DNA of 64,000 nucleotides from Thermobacillus xylanilyticus. GTDB taxonomy: Bacteria; Bacillota; Bacilli; Paenibacillales; Paenibacillaceae. Of the stretch, positions 63,987-64,000 are shown piece after piece (positions within the stretch are counted from its first letter, which is position 1; each line of letters opens with the position of its first letter). Location of the stretch: contig NZ_CAJRAY010000032.1 of the NCBI RefSeq assembly GCF_907165215.1, positions 1 to 64,000 of the forward strand. Direction: 5' to 3'. The notes under the pieces are model-generated. The model did not search any database. It was not told the DNA's origin and saw only the letters and a list, made by a program, of their open reading frames with translations. The position numbers and the translations under genes were made by a program.

Positions 63987-64000
63987 TTGCCAGCGTAAAA

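Overview
The window is chromosomal core sequence from a high-GC, endospore-forming member of the Bacillales, most likely Paenibacillaceae (Thermobacillus, Cohnella or high-GC Paenibacillus type). The grounds are a Bacillus-like gene order at every block, a B-type RNase P RNA, a bacillithiol gene (bshC), many sporulation genes (yqfC, yqfD, a YhcN/YlaJ lipoprotein, gerR, spoVD, spoVE), SigA, SigH and SigE-like promoters, and very GC-rich third codon positions. Genus and species are not proven. Several genes start with TTG or GTG, and the Shine-Dalgarno position was used to choose among starts.

Layout. Bases 1-57 are the 3' tail of a group II intron that continues off the left edge. From 159 to 22309 the order follows the Bacillus subtilis yqeZ-yqfO region: NfeD protease, flotillin floA, a small membrane protein, a SigE-type promoter with yqfC-yqfD, phoH, pgpH, ybeY, dgkA, cdd, era, yqzL, recO, a glycine T-box with glyQS, ppsR, then a SigH-like promoter ahead of a DUF188 gene, dnaG and sigA. 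A membrane protein, trmK and a Nif3-like gene follow. ccpN, which lies next to ppsR in B. subtilis, is absent.

From 22396 to 36651 there are shorter transcription units: rnpB, a membrane-anchored subtilase with an unusual long N-terminal region, ypuI, two small proteins, a lytic transglycosylase, a cysteine desulfurase with thiI, two divergent TerC-family genes, a LiaF-like membrane protein, typA with ylaH, an LCP-family cell-wall ligase, a flavin-binding-fold protein and a sporulation lipoprotein. From 36777 to 42928 come a PIN-PhoH ATPase, a secreted coiled-coil protein, a MidA-type methyltransferase, a DUF2626 protein, gerR and a ketopantoate reductase.

From 42904 to the right edge is the division and cell wall (dcw) cluster: a DUF3397 gene, bshC, S-adenosylhomocysteinase, mraZ with its operator repeats, rsmH, ftsL, pbpB, spoVD, murE, murF, mraY, murD, spoVE, murG, murB, murA and divIB. 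A promoter-like element and a hairpin lie at the edge, where ftsA would be expected. The enzymes MurA, B, D, E, F, MraY and MurG build lipid II; SpoVE, PBP2B and SpoVD polymerise and crosslink it for division or spore cortex.

I found no CRISPR array, prophage, insertion sequence, tRNA or defence island. Most of the window is conserved housekeeping sequence. The least explained items are the subtilase with a sensor-like ectodomain, the coiled-coil protein with a C-terminal domain that is not a hydrolase, a perfect 13-bp inverted repeat ahead of the ketopantoate reductase gene, a palindrome between the TerC genes, and a short-form SAH hydrolase inside the dcw region.
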